The notes under the pieces were generated by a model. The model saw only the letters and a program-made list of their open reading frames with translations, was not told the origin of the DNA and did not search any database. Positions 8,627 through 18,296 of a stretch of 36,664 bases of DNA are shown piece by piece (position 1 is the stretch's first letter; every line of letters starts with the position of its first letter). The translations under genes and the position numbers were made by a program. Source of the DNA: an uncultured Pelagibacteraceae bacterium (GTDB lineage Bacteria > Pseudomonadota > Alphaproteobacteria > Pelagibacterales > Pelagibacteraceae); the NCBI GenBank assembly GCA_902593235.1, contig CACJHS010000010.1:1-36664 (forward strand), given 5' to 3'.

Positions 8627-9555
8627 TCATCGATATAAATTTTATTGGACTGATAATTGCTTCAATCATGGCCTCCGCTGTTCCTTTAATCCTAGCGTCT
8701 TGTGGTGAACTGATTACAGAAAGGTCTGGAGTTTTAAACCTTGGTGTTGAAGGAATGATGATCATTGGTGCTATTTCAGGTTTCGCATTAATGACTGTTA
8801 CAGGAAGTTTAATTATTGCAATTTTTGGTGCAATGTTAGCTGGAGTTTTAATTTCAACTATTTTTGCATTCCTGACGCAAACATTGATCACAAATCATGT
8901 TGCTACTGGTTTGGCGCTTACCATATTTGGAATTGGTATTTCTGCGATGATAGGAAAAAATTTTGTAGGTATTCCTGGAAAAGAGTTTCCTGTTTTATTT
9001 GAGGGTTTAAAAGATACAATACCACTTTTAGGTCCAATATTATTTGGACATTCAATTGTTTTTTATTTTGCTTTTGCCCTTCCCTTCATAACTAGCTATT
9101 TTTTAAAAAAAACGAAAATTGGATTAATTGTAAGAGCTGTAGGAGACTCACCTGAGTCTGCATCTAATCAAGGAATAAATGTTAGGCTAGTTCGTTACGC
9201 TTGTATACTTTATGGAGGCGCAATGAGTGGACTTGCTGGTGCATATTTATCCATGATTTATACTCCCCAGTGGATTGAAAATATGACAGGTGGAAGAGGT
9301 TGGATCGCATTGGCTCTGGTGGTTTTCTCAACCTGGAATCCTATTAAAATTTTGATTGGTGCTATGATTTTTGGTGGGTTAACAATTATTCAATTTCATA
9401 TGCAAGCAATTGGAGTAAGAATTCCTGTGCAATTTTTAACAGCTCTACCTTACATCGTTACAATAATAGTTTTAGTTGTAATTTCTCGTGATAGTAGAAA
9501 AATTAGGCTAAGTACTCCTAGTTCTCTGGGGAAATCTTTTCATAAAGACAATTAA
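8623..9555 (+). CDS. ABC importer permease (BPD_transp_2 family) 2
   Basis: Polytopic; 'ITERSGVLNLGVEGMMIIGAISGF', 'RGWIALALVVFSTWNP'; 4-nt overlap with preceding gene. Confidence 0.92.
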   Translation: MIIDINFIGLIIASIMASAVPLILASCGELITERSGVLNLGVEGMMIIGAISGFALMTVTGSLIIAIFGAMLAGVLISTIFAFLTQTLITNHVATGLALTIFGIGISAMIGKNFVGIPGKEFPVLFEGLKDTIPLLGPILFGHSIVFYFAFALPFITSYFLKKTKIGLIVRAVGDSPESASNQGINVRLVRYACILYGGAMSGLAGAYLSMIYTPQWIENMTGGRGWIALALVVFSTWNPIKILIGAMIFGGLTIIQFHMQAIGVRIPVQFLTALPYIVTIIVLVVISRDSRKIRLSTPSSLGKSFHKDN

Positions 9556-9575
9556 TTCTAAAATAATTATTTTTT

Positions 9576-9595
9576 TTTAGATAATTTAATCTAAA
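9576..9595 (+). other. AT-only-loop stem-loop between permease and substrate-binding protein genes
   Basis: TTTAGAT (9576-9582)/AATTTA/ATCTAAA (9589-9595), perfect 7-bp inverted repeat followed by TTTAATTTTATT. Confidence 0.5.
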
Positions 9596-9633
9596 TTTAA
9601 TTTTATTAAAAAATCAAAAGGGGAAATAAATTT

Positions 9634-10704
9634 ATGCATAAATTTTTAATTCGTTCTTTCGTCTCTTCTTTAGTTTTATTATTTACATTGACTGTAGCTG
9701 CAGTTGCCAAGGATGTTAAAGCAGCATTCGTTTATATTGGTCCAACTGGTGACCATGGATGGACATATCAGCATGATGTGGGTAGAAAAGCTGTTGAAGC
9801 TGCCGGATTTAAAACAACTTACGTAGAAGGTGTTCCAGAAAGTGCTGATGCTGAGAGGGTTCTTAGACAATTAGCTAATTCTGGTCATGACGTTATCTTT
9901 ACAACTAGTTTTGGATACATGAATCCAACAAACAAAGTTGCTAAAGAATTTCCAAATGTAAAATTTGAACATGCTACTGGATATAAAAGAGAACATCCAA
10001 ATGTTTCAACATACGCAGCTAGATTCTACGAAGGTAGAACTATCTTGGGAACAATTGCTGGAACTATGACAAAATCAAATGTTATTGGTTATGTTGCATC
10101 TTTTCCAATTCCTGAAGTTATCAGAGGTATCAATTCATTTACTTTAGCAGCTCAAAAAGTTAACCCAAATATTAAAACTAAAATTGTTTGGGCTTTCACT
10201 TGGTACGATCCAGGTAAAGAAGCAGAGGCAGCAAAAGCTTTAATCGATCAAGGTGCTGATGTAATTGCTCAACATACAGATAGTACTGCTATTGTTCAAA
10301 TGGCTGAAAAAGCTGGAGTATATGCTTTTGGACAAGCAAGCGATATGGACAAGTTTGCTCCTAAAGCTGTATTGACTTCAGTTGAAAACAATTGGGGACC
10401 ATATTACGTAGACAGAGTTAAAGCTGTTGCGAACGGTACATGGAGTCAAAAAGATACTTGGCATGGTATTGGAGATGGTATGGTTGTTATATCAGATTTA
10501 GATTCACAAATGCCAGCTGACTTAAGATCAAAAGTTAAAAAGCTTCAAGCAGATTTAGCATCTGGTAAAGTTCACTCTTTCACTGGACCAATTTATGACC
10601 AGAAAGGTAACTTGATGGTAGCAGAAGGAAAAACTGCAGATGATGGAATGCTTGCAGGAATGATGACTTACGTTAAAGGTGTCGAAGGAGATATACCTAA
10701 GTAA
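9634..10704 (+). CDS. BMP/PnrA-like family ABC importer substrate-binding protein
   Basis: Signal peptide, 'AAFVYIGPTGDHGWTYQHDVGRKAVE', 'DVIAQHTDSTAIVQMAEKAGVYAFGQASDM' typical BMP family; less AT-biased codons than neighbours. Confidence 0.93.
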   Translation: MHKFLIRSFVSSLVLLFTLTVAAVAKDVKAAFVYIGPTGDHGWTYQHDVGRKAVEAAGFKTTYVEGVPESADAERVLRQLANSGHDVIFTTSFGYMNPTNKVAKEFPNVKFEHATGYKREHPNVSTYAARFYEGRTILGTIAGTMTKSNVIGYVASFPIPEVIRGINSFTLAAQKVNPNIKTKIVWAFTWYDPGKEAEAAKALIDQGADVIAQHTDSTAIVQMAEKAGVYAFGQASDMDKFAPKAVLTSVENNWGPYYVDRVKAVANGTWSQKDTWHGIGDGMVVISDLDSQMPADLRSKVKKLQADLASGKVHSFTGPIYDQKGNLMVAEGKTADDGMLAGMMTYVKGVEGDIPK

Positions 10705-10727
10705 TCAGTTTCCAATTTAAAAAATTT

Positions 10728-10757
10728 AAAAGGCCGGTTTTTTAACTGGCCTTTTTT
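10728..10757 (+). terminator. Rho-independent terminator, likely shared by convergent genes
   Basis: AAAAGGCCGGTT/TTTT/AACTGGCCTTTT 12-bp stem (one G-T) with T-run on + and A-tract upstream giving a T-run on -. Confidence 0.85.
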
Positions 10758-11280
10758 ATATCTGATGTTTTTTTTTTATTTCTTCAATCCTTAATTCTTC
10801 ATAAATTTCGAAGGGCTGCACTATCCAAGGATTATCAGGAAGTCTATTTGCACAGAAATCTGGCTCAAATGTTGATTTCTTTTTTTTAAACAATGTTGCA
10901 GTTTTGATATCTTCTATTTTATCCTTAATGGGTTCGTATTTTCTTAACCAATCTATACTTTTGTTAAAAGTAATTCCTGTGTCAGATAAATCATCACATA
11001 AAAGTATTTTTCCACCCATATTAGGTGCTATCGAACTCATTTCTCTTGAAAACACAATGTCACCCTGTTCATCCTCTACTCCCTTACCACTGTAAGATTC
11101 AACTGCAAGATACGCACATTTTAATTTAAAAATTCTACTTAGAACATCTATCATCGGCGCTGCTCCACGCATGATGCCAATTAGTATGGTTGGTTTATAT
11201 CCGCTCTCATCAATTTGGATTGCAAGCTTCTCAACAGTTTTATTGTACTCGTCCCAGCTGACAATCATTTTTTCAGACAT
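10756..11280 (-). CDS. Xanthine/guanine-type phosphoribosyltransferase
   Basis: PRPP-binding motif 'KILLCDDLSDTGITF', 'ILIGIMRGAAPMIDVLSRIF'; located in purine cluster. Confidence 0.8.
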   Translation of the reverse strand: MSEKMIVSWDEYNKTVEKLAIQIDESGYKPTILIGIMRGAAPMIDVLSRIFKLKCAYLAVESYSGKGVEDEQGDIVFSREMSSIAPNMGGKILLCDDLSDTGITFNKSIDWLRKYEPIKDKIEDIKTATLFKKKKSTFEPDFCANRLPDNPWIVQPFEIYEELRIEEIKKKHQI

Positions 11281-11296
11281 AATTTTTTATATCTAT

Positions 11297-12205
11297 TTAT
11301 TTAAATAATAAAACTAAAACTGCAAGAACGATAAGTGCTATTATTGAGGATATTAAAATATACAACCTATGAATGTTTCTCCCTCTTAAATTAAAATAAT
11401 GTCTTGCTACACCAGAAATAACAGCAATCGCACACAATATTAACCAATTATATTGATGATAAACTAAAAAGCTCGAATGCCCTGAAAGCATTATAAACAA
11501 AACTAAAAAAGTGGAATAATTATTATGAATTGATCTCTGTTTAGCTGCTAGAGACAGACTCATATCAAATTTTTCACCTCTTTCACTACTACTTATTATG
11601 TTCATTTGATTAGGTATAATTACTGTAAAAACATTACCAAACATATTAGTACCAATGATTAATCCAACACTTAAAATTGCAAATTTCGGTCCAAATAATT
11701 TTGTAAGTCCAAATGAAACAACTGCTAACAAAATTATTCCTAAGGATATAAATAAAATATTATTCTCAATGAATTTTGATTTACATAAAAGATCATAAAT
11801 AAACCAAGCTACAATCAATGATAAAAGCGAAATAATAATAGCATAACTTGGAGGCATTAACAGAACACGCTTATCAACCATCAATACTCCAGCGTTATAA
11901 TAGTAAATTACAACTAATAGCAACATTCCAGTTACAAAAGTTAAGTAACTTTGCCACTTAAAGATTACCAATCTATTTAAGTAATCCTGAGGTGGAGATA
12001 TTTTTAACCTTGAAAGTTTGTAAAAAAAACCTGAATGCATCAGATATCCTTCACCATCGATATCATCACTTGTTATATTTTTATTTAAATTATTATCTAA
12101 GTAATTAAATAAAAAACTATTACCTACCCATAATATTGCAAATAATACATGGCCCCATCTAAGAATAACTTCTAACCATTTTATTGTATAAGGTAAAAAT
12201 TCCAT
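11297..12205 (-). CDS. puuD: PuuD-type urate hydroxylase, membrane domain only
   Basis: 'IKWLEVILRWGHVLFAILWVGNSFLFNYLDN...GFFYKLSRLKISP...LVIFKWQSYLTFVTGMLLLVVIYY' resembles the PuuD integral membrane domain; no CXXCH, ends after final TM. Confidence 0.8.
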   Translation of the reverse strand: MEFLPYTIKWLEVILRWGHVLFAILWVGNSFLFNYLDNNLNKNITSDDIDGEGYLMHSGFFYKLSRLKISPPQDYLNRLVIFKWQSYLTFVTGMLLLVVIYYYNAGVLMVDKRVLLMPPSYAIIISLLSLIVAWFIYDLLCKSKFIENNILFISLGIILLAVVSFGLTKLFGPKFAILSVGLIIGTNMFGNVFTVIIPNQMNIISSSERGEKFDMSLSLAAKQRSIHNNYSTFLVLFIMLSGHSSFLVYHQYNWLILCAIAVISGVARHYFNLRGRNIHRLYILISSIIALIVLAVLVLLFK

Positions 12206-12675
12206 TAATATTTTATTTTATCTACTTTTTTATCCCAAATTTCAAATGCTTTTAAAGCTTCATCTCTGAGCATTTGAACCATTTTAATTTTCCTATCATC
12301 AATTTTTTTTGGGATTTCTGTATAAATAAAGGAGTCATCGAAATCTATATTTTTTGCATCTTCTCTAGTATTTGCATAATATATTTTATCTAATCTTGAC
12401 CAATAAATTGCTGAGAGACACATCGGACAAGGTTCACAAGATGTATAAATCTCGCATCCAGAGAGATCAAAAGTATTTAAATTTTTACAGGCTTCCCTAA
12501 TTGCTACTATTTCTCCATGAGCAGTTGGATCATTTGAAGAAGTAACTTTATTTGAACCCTCTGCAATAATCTTATCATCCTTAACTATAACACTTCCAAA
12601 GGGACCGCCAATTGTATTTGCACTATTTATTGAAAGTTCAATAGCTTTCGCCATAAATTTTTTTTTATCTTCCAT
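12205..12675 (-). CDS. guaD: Guanine deaminase (cytidine-deaminase-fold type)
   Basis: 'TAHGEIVAIREACKNLNTFDLSGCEIYTSCEPCPMCLSAIYWSRLDKIYYANTREDA'; located directly downstream of xdhB. Confidence 0.85.
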   Translation of the reverse strand: MEDKKKFMAKAIELSINSANTIGGPFGSVIVKDDKIIAEGSNKVTSSNDPTAHGEIVAIREACKNLNTFDLSGCEIYTSCEPCPMCLSAIYWSRLDKIYYANTREDAKNIDFDDSFIYTEIPKKIDDRKIKMVQMLRDEALKAFEIWDKKVDKIKY

Positions 12676-12676
12676 T

Positions 12677-14980
12677 TTAATTTTTTATTTTATTTTTAAT
12701 TTTGTTAATGCTCATTAAAATTCTTTCAGGGGTTGCTGGTGCATTTAGTTCTGGTGCAAACTGATAATTTCCAATTGAAGCAACTGCATCTTTTATTGCA
12801 TAAAAAACACTCATGGCTAGCATCAAAGGGGGTTCACCAGTTGTTTTTGCTTTATTAACAACTTTTTCTTTATTTAATCCTTCTTTAAAAATTTCTACAT
12901 TAAATTTTTTTGGAATATCACTTACTGCAGGTATTTTGTAAGTCGATGGAGAAAAAGTTGTAATCTGGCCATCTGATTTCCACTTCAATTCCTCAATTGT
13001 AAGCCAACCTTGTCCTTGTACAAAACCGCCCTCTATCTGGCCCAGTTCTAGTGCTGGATTTATTGGTTTCCCAGCATCATGTAAGATATCCACTCTTTCC
13101 AGCATGTTTTCACCAGTCAATGTATCTACAGTTACTTCCGAAACAGCTGCTCCGTAACAAAAGTAATAAAAAGGTCTTCCTCTAAATTTTTTTTTATCAA
13201 AATTAATTTTTGGTGTTGAATAGAAGCCTGATGATGAAAGAGAAATTCTGTTTAAATATGCCTCTTGAATTATGCTTTTAAATTCAAATTGTCTGTTTCC
13301 AAATATTATGTATTGGTCTTTATAAACTGCCTCTTGATTGTAGATCTTATATTTTTTCTTAATAAATTTTTCTAAATTCAATTTAATTTTTGCTACTGCA
13401 TTTAGAGCTGCTGCTCCATTAAGGTCTGTAGTTGATGAAGCTGCGCTAGCTGAAGTATTTGGAACCTTGGCTGTATCTGTTGATGAGATATGAACTAAAT
13501 TATATGGTAATCCTAGAGAGTTTGCCACTAATTGAGCAATCTTTGTATGAGTTCCCTGACCCATTTCAATGCCTCCATGATTCAAATGAACACTTCCATC
13601 TGTATAAATATGAACTAAAGCTCCAGCTTGATTTAAGTGAATTGTAGTAAATGAAATACCAAATTTTAAAGGTGTAATGGCTATACCTTTCTTTTTAAAC
13701 TTATTTTTTTCATTAAATTTTCTTATATCCGAATATCTTTTCTTATAATTAGATTTACTTTCTAAATTTTTAAATATTTCATTAATGACATTATCTTCAA
13801 CCGTCATTCCATAATGAGTTACATTCTTTTTATCTTTTTGATAAAAATTTTTCTTTCTAACCTCTATAGGATCTTTTTTTAAATACCTTGCGATATTATC
13901 TATAATATTTTCTATAGCCATCATCCCTTGATTACCACCAAAGCCTCTAAATGCAGTTGAGGTTGGAATATTTGTTTTACATAAATTATTTGTTACCTCA
14001 ATATCTGAAATATAATATGCATTGTCCACATGAAGCAAAGCTCTCTCGTTTATTGCTGCTGATAAATCGGGTGACATTCCACAATTAGAAGATAAATTTA
14101 ATTTTAGCCCTTCAATGATACCTTGATCATTAAAACCAACTTCATAATCAGATAAAAATTCATGTCTCTTACCAGTTAAAATTATATCATCATCTCTATC
14201 CAATCTTAATTTAACTGGTTGACCTGATTTTCTTGCCAACAATGCACAAATGCATGCTGTCATGAAATTTGTTTCCTTTCCTCCAAAACCACCTCCTATT
14301 CTTCTAACTTCAACATTTATTGAATTGCTTTTTTGATTAAACATTTTTGCAATTAATTGTTGAGTTTCTGATGGATGTTGTGTTGAACTATAAACTAAAA
14401 AATTATCATCCTCTTTAGGAACAACAAAAGCTGTCTGGCCCTCTAAATAAAAGTGCTCTTGGCTTCCAGTTGTAAAATTTCCTTTTAAATTATTTTTTGA
14501 ATTTTTTATTTTTTTTGAAGGGTTACCTTTTTTAATTTTTCTAGGTTTAAATAAAAATTGCCTTTTATTTAGAGCTTCTTTAATTGTAATAACAGGTTTT
14601 AAATCTTTATAGGTAATTTTGGCTTTTAATACTGCCTTTCTAGCAAGCTCTGTAGTTGTAGCAGCTACAGCAAATAATGGCTGACCAAAAAACTCAACTT
14701 TTTTTTCTGGAAAAATTGGATCTCCATCAAAAACTGGACCCACATCATTCCTACCAGGGATATCTCTTTGAGTAACTATTGATATTACTCCTTCACTTTT
14801 TTTTACCTCGGTTAAGTCTATATTTTTGATTATTGCATGGGCTTTTTTGCTTAAACCAATAGCGCCATAAATTGTATTTTTTGGTTCATTAATATCATCA
14901 GTATACTCTGCATATCCACTTACATGCTTATAGGCACTGTCATGTGGTCTTATTTCCTCAATATAGTTCTCTTTGCTCAT
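12677..14980 (-). CDS. xdhB: Xanthine dehydrogenase molybdopterin-binding subunit
   Basis: 'GQPLFAVAATTTELARKA', 'RRIGGGFGGKET', 'STAFRGFGGNQGM', 'GGIEMGQGTHTKIAQ', 'GEPPLMLAMSVFYAIKDA'. Confidence 0.95.
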   Translation of the reverse strand: MSKENYIEEIRPHDSAYKHVSGYAEYTDDINEPKNTIYGAIGLSKKAHAIIKNIDLTEVKKSEGVISIVTQRDIPGRNDVGPVFDGDPIFPEKKVEFFGQPLFAVAATTTELARKAVLKAKITYKDLKPVITIKEALNKRQFLFKPRKIKKGNPSKKIKNSKNNLKGNFTTGSQEHFYLEGQTAFVVPKEDDNFLVYSSTQHPSETQQLIAKMFNQKSNSINVEVRRIGGGFGGKETNFMTACICALLARKSGQPVKLRLDRDDDIILTGKRHEFLSDYEVGFNDQGIIEGLKLNLSSNCGMSPDLSAAINERALLHVDNAYYISDIEVTNNLCKTNIPTSTAFRGFGGNQGMMAIENIIDNIARYLKKDPIEVRKKNFYQKDKKNVTHYGMTVEDNVINEIFKNLESKSNYKKRYSDIRKFNEKNKFKKKGIAITPLKFGISFTTIHLNQAGALVHIYTDGSVHLNHGGIEMGQGTHTKIAQLVANSLGLPYNLVHISSTDTAKVPNTSASAASSTTDLNGAAALNAVAKIKLNLEKFIKKKYKIYNQEAVYKDQYIIFGNRQFEFKSIIQEAYLNRISLSSSGFYSTPKINFDKKKFRGRPFYYFCYGAAVSEVTVDTLTGENMLERVDILHDAGKPINPALELGQIEGGFVQGQGWLTIEELKWKSDGQITTFSPSTYKIPAVSDIPKKFNVEIFKEGLNKEKVVNKAKTTGEPPLMLAMSVFYAIKDAVASIGNYQFAPELNAPATPERILMSINKIKNKIKN

Positions 14981-16417
14981 TTAATTTACTCTTGATAAAT
15001 TATTAGAATTCATTTCTACAAAACATTTCATTAATAAATTTTTTGCTATCTCTAATCTGTATTCTTTGCTTGCTCTCATGTCTCCAATAGGACTTAAATC
15101 TTTTTCTAAATATTTTTTTGCTTGATCAAAAGTATTGATCGTAAGCGGCTTATTTTTAAGAATTTTTTCACATGCTTTAGCTCTTTTTGGTACAGCAGCC
15201 ATACCTCCATATGCAATATAAACCTCTTTAATTTTATTATTATTAATCTCAAAATTAAAAGATCCACAAACAGATGAAATATCATCATCAAATCTTTTTG
15301 AGATCTTAAATGCCTTAAAAATATTTTTCTTAAATAATGGTATTTTAATTGAGTGTATAAACTCATTGTTTTTTAATTTAGTTTTTCTGTAACCAAGAAA
15401 AAAATTATTTAAAGGTAATACTTTTCTTTTATTAAAACTTTCAATTAAAACCTCTGCATTTAATGAGAGTAAAATTGGTAATGTATCTCCTATTGGAGAT
15501 GCGGTTGCAATATTGCCACCTATGGTTCCCACATTTCGAATTTGAACAGAACCATATCTCTTAAGAACCGAATAAAAATCTGGATAATGTTTTTTAATTT
15601 CTTTTTCAAATTTTATTAAAGGTGTAGCGGAACCAACTTCTAAATAATTTTTACTTACTTTGATAAAATCTAATTCATTAATTTCTTTTAAATCAATTAT
15701 AAATGGAATTTCTTTTCTCTCTTTTGTAACTTTTAAAGATAAGTCGGTACCTCCAGCAAGAAAATTAAAATTAGTATGTTTTTTAATTATACCTTTTAAA
15801 TCTTTAATATTTTTTGGTGAAAAATAAATCTTATCATCTTTTTTAATATAAATATTTTTTGGTTTAATTTTTTTTAATTGCTGAATAATTTTATTTTTAT
15901 TTTTAGAAAATTGATCATTTTTATTTATTTTATTTAAACTTTTTGCAGCATCAATTATAGGTCTGTAACCAGTACAACGACATAAATTACCGGATATAGA
16001 ATCTGATATTAATTCATTATTAAGATTTTTATTATTTTTAAACATTGAAAATAAAGACATAACAAATCCTGGCGTGCAGAAACCACATTGAGAGCCATGA
16101 AATTTGACCATCGCGTCTTGCACTGGGTGAAGTTTTCCATTTTTAGAAACTAAATCTTCGACAATTATAAGTTGCTTACCATTCAGTGTTGGGACAAACG
16201 AAATACAAGAATTAATTGCTTTATATTCAATTTTATTATCGACTAATTCACCCAAAACAATTGTACATGCACCACAACCACCCTCTGAACATCCTTCTTT
16301 AGTTCCAGTCTTTTTTAATTCAGTTCTTATATAATTAAGTAACGTTTGATTTGGATCGGGATTTTTGATTACTATAAGCTTGTCATTTAATAGAAATTTA
16401 ACAGAATTTGATATCAC
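14981..16417 (-). CDS. xdhA: Xanthine dehydrogenase small subunit (2x[2Fe-2S] + FAD)
   Basis: 'GTKEGCSEGGCGACTIVLGE', 'HGSQCGFCTPGFVMSLF', 'GNLCRCTGYRPIIDA', FAD domain 'FLAGGTDLSLKVT', 'IRNVGTIGGNIATASPIGD'. Confidence 0.95.
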   Translation of the reverse strand: MISNSVKFLLNDKLIVIKNPDPNQTLLNYIRTELKKTGTKEGCSEGGCGACTIVLGELVDNKIEYKAINSCISFVPTLNGKQLIIVEDLVSKNGKLHPVQDAMVKFHGSQCGFCTPGFVMSLFSMFKNNKNLNNELISDSISGNLCRCTGYRPIIDAAKSLNKINKNDQFSKNKNKIIQQLKKIKPKNIYIKKDDKIYFSPKNIKDLKGIIKKHTNFNFLAGGTDLSLKVTKERKEIPFIIDLKEINELDFIKVSKNYLEVGSATPLIKFEKEIKKHYPDFYSVLKRYGSVQIRNVGTIGGNIATASPIGDTLPILLSLNAEVLIESFNKRKVLPLNNFFLGYRKTKLKNNEFIHSIKIPLFKKNIFKAFKISKRFDDDISSVCGSFNFEINNNKIKEVYIAYGGMAAVPKRAKACEKILKNKPLTINTFDQAKKYLEKDLSPIGDMRASKEYRLEIAKNLLMKCFVEMNSNNLSRVN

Positions 16418-16768
16418 TTAACTACCTCTATAAGTAGAATAACTCCAAGGTGAAACAAGTAAAGGAACATGATAATGCTGTGTAGGATCTGAAATACCAA
16501 ATCTTATAACAACATCATCCAAGAATGGTACATCGCTAGCTGAAGATATATTTTTAAAATAATCACCAATATGAAAAACTAATTCATATTTACCCTTAAT
16601 AAAAACATCTCCCTCTGCTAATGCTGAATTAGCTCTACCATCGTCATTGAGTTTTGTTGACGTCAATTTTTTTCGTTCTGAATTATTAATATAAAACAAC
16701 TCAACTAGGATACCTTTGCCAGGTTTACCAGAATACACATCTAAAACATGAGTTGTGAGCTTTGTCAT
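16418..16768 (-). CDS. uraH: 5-hydroxyisourate hydrolase (transthyretin-like)
   Basis: 'TTHVLDVYSGKPGKGI', 'YHVPLLVSPWSYSTYRGS' (C-terminal YRGS signature). Confidence 0.96.
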   Translation of the reverse strand: MTKLTTHVLDVYSGKPGKGILVELFYINNSERKKLTSTKLNDDGRANSALAEGDVFIKGKYELVFHIGDYFKNISSASDVPFLDDVVIRFGISDPTQHYHVPLLVSPWSYSTYRGS

Positions 16769-16777
16769 AAAATTATA

Positions 16778-16784
16778 GTATCAT
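16778..16784 (-). promoter_or_regulatory. ATGATAC (GTATCAT) box, possible -10 region/operator of the uraH-xdhAB-guaD-puuD operon
   Basis: GTATCAT on +, exactly 9 nt from the uraH ATG; same box and distance upstream of the cytochrome c gene at 20022-20028. Confidence 0.4.
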
Positions 16785-16815
16785 TTAATTTCAAACTTAA
16801 ATTTTTAAAAGTTAT

Positions 16816-17313
16816 ATGAGAACAATAGATAACATTAACGATCTTAACAAGTCTGATTTTTTATCTTTATTTGGTAATGTTTTTGAAAAAACTGAGTCAG
16901 TTGCTGTGGAAGCTTTTGAGTCAAAACCATTTAAAAACTTTGAAGATATTGTGTTTAAAATGCTTGATATTTATGAAAATTACGAAAAAAATAAAATTTT
17001 AGAGATTTTAAATGCACATCCTGAGCTTGCTGTAGCAAAAAAAATGACCTCTGAATCTATATCAGAACAAGCCTCTGCAAAATTAAACCAATGTTCTAAT
17101 GATGAATATGAAGAATTTAAAAAATTAAATTCAGAATATAAAAAAAAGTTTAATTTTCCTTTTATAATTGCTGTAAAAGGCAAAGATAAAAATGAAATTT
17201 TGAATAATTTTAGACAAAGAATACAAAGTGATGTAGAAAGTGAATTCCTTGAGGCGAAAAAACAAGTAAAAAAAATCGCAACCTTTCGTTTGAATGAAAT
17301 AAATAAAAAATGA
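16816..17313 (+). CDS. uraD: OHCU (2-oxo-4-hydroxy-4-carboxy-5-ureidoimidazoline) decarboxylase
   Basis: 'ILNAHPELA', 'EYKKKFNFPFIIAVKGKDKNEIL', adjacent to HIU hydrolase. Confidence 0.93.
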   Translation: MRTIDNINDLNKSDFLSLFGNVFEKTESVAVEAFESKPFKNFEDIVFKMLDIYENYEKNKILEILNAHPELAVAKKMTSESISEQASAKLNQCSNDEYEEFKKLNSEYKKKFNFPFIIAVKGKDKNEILNNFRQRIQSDVESEFLEAKKQVKKIATFRLNEINKK

Positions 17314-18296
17314 AAAAATTTATAAGTGCAAAAATGATTAACTTAGCGGATCCAAGAATTGGATCTAAGGTAATATTTAAGACTGACGATTTTTTTGCGG
17401 CTGCTCATAGAATATTAAACATCGAAACTCCAGTTTTTAAAGATGGACTATTCGACAAACATGGTAAATGGATGGATGGATGGGAAACAAGGAGAAGAAG
17501 ATCAAAAGGTTTTGATTATTTAATTTTAAAACTTGGTAAACCTGGAAAGATATTTGATATAGACATTGACACAACGCATTTCAATGGAAATCAGCCCACA
17601 CATGCTTCGTTAGAGGGTTGCTTAAGTAAAACAAAGCCTAATAAGAAAACAAAATGGATTTCTTTACTGAGCAAAAAAAAACTTGGGCCAAGCCGAAACC
17701 ACAGCTTCAAATCAAACAACAAATCTGTTTTTAATTATATAAGACTAAACATTTTTCCGGATGGTGGAGTTGCAAGACTAAGGCTTTATGGAAAAATTGA
17801 AATGGAGAAAAACTTTTTAAATAACAAAACTATCAACCTTACATCTGTTTTAAATGGCGCTTCAATTATTGGTTGTAATAATGAACATTTCGGCAGAGCT
17901 GAAAATATCATAGCACCCGGTAAAGGAAAAAATATGGGAGATGGTTGGGAAACAAGAAGAAGTAGAGGAAAAAACTTTGATTGGCTTATAATAAAATTTG
18001 GAAAACCAGGTTTAATAAAAAAACTAGAGATAGATACCCATCATTTTAAAGGAAACTATCCCGATAGTTGTTCAATTCAAACTGCAAGTATTACGAAAGA
18101 AATGTCCAATAAATCAATTGTCAACAACTCAAAAAATTGGAAGTTTATTTTAAATAAGTCAAAACTGTCAGCTCACAAGAAACATATTTTTAAAAAATTC
18201 TTAATTAAGAGAAGTAAGGAAAATTATCTTCGAATAAATATCTATCCAGACGGTGGAATTTCAAGAATAAGGGCATTCGGAAATTTTGTGAGATGA
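17310..18296 (+). CDS. alc: Allantoicase
   Basis: Two internal repeats: 'DGWETRRRRSKGFDYLILKLGKPGKIFDIDIDTTHFNGN' and 'DGWETRRSRGKNFDWLIIKFGKPGLIKKLEIDTHHFKGN'. Confidence 0.95.
   Translation: MKKFISAKMINLADPRIGSKVIFKTDDFFAAAHRILNIETPVFKDGLFDKHGKWMDGWETRRRRSKGFDYLILKLGKPGKIFDIDIDTTHFNGNQPTHASLEGCLSKTKPNKKTKWISLLSKKKLGPSRNHSFKSNNKSVFNYIRLNIFPDGGVARLRLYGKIEMEKNFLNNKTINLTSVLNGASIIGCNNEHFGRAENIIAPGKGKNMGDGWETRRSRGKNFDWLIIKFGKPGLIKKLEIDTHHFKGNYPDSCSIQTASITKEMSNKSIVNNSKNWKFILNKSKLSAHKKHIFKKFLIKRSKENYLRINIYPDGGISRIRAFGNFVR

Noticed and set aside
8607-8891. Minus-strand ORF (94 aa) over permease 2
   Set aside because: Antisense of a hydrophobic gene commonly gives long spurious ORFs.
13459-13647. 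Plus-strand ORF (62 aa) within xdhB
   Set aside because: Lies inside conserved XdhB sequence; no supporting RBS or motif.
15106-15366. 86-aa ORF in an alternative frame of xdhA
   Set aside because: Same-strand shifted frame within a conserved FAD-domain region; chance ORF.
17310-18296. Internal duplication in allantoicase
   Set aside because: Two-repeat architecture is the normal structure of allantoicase, not a new duplication.
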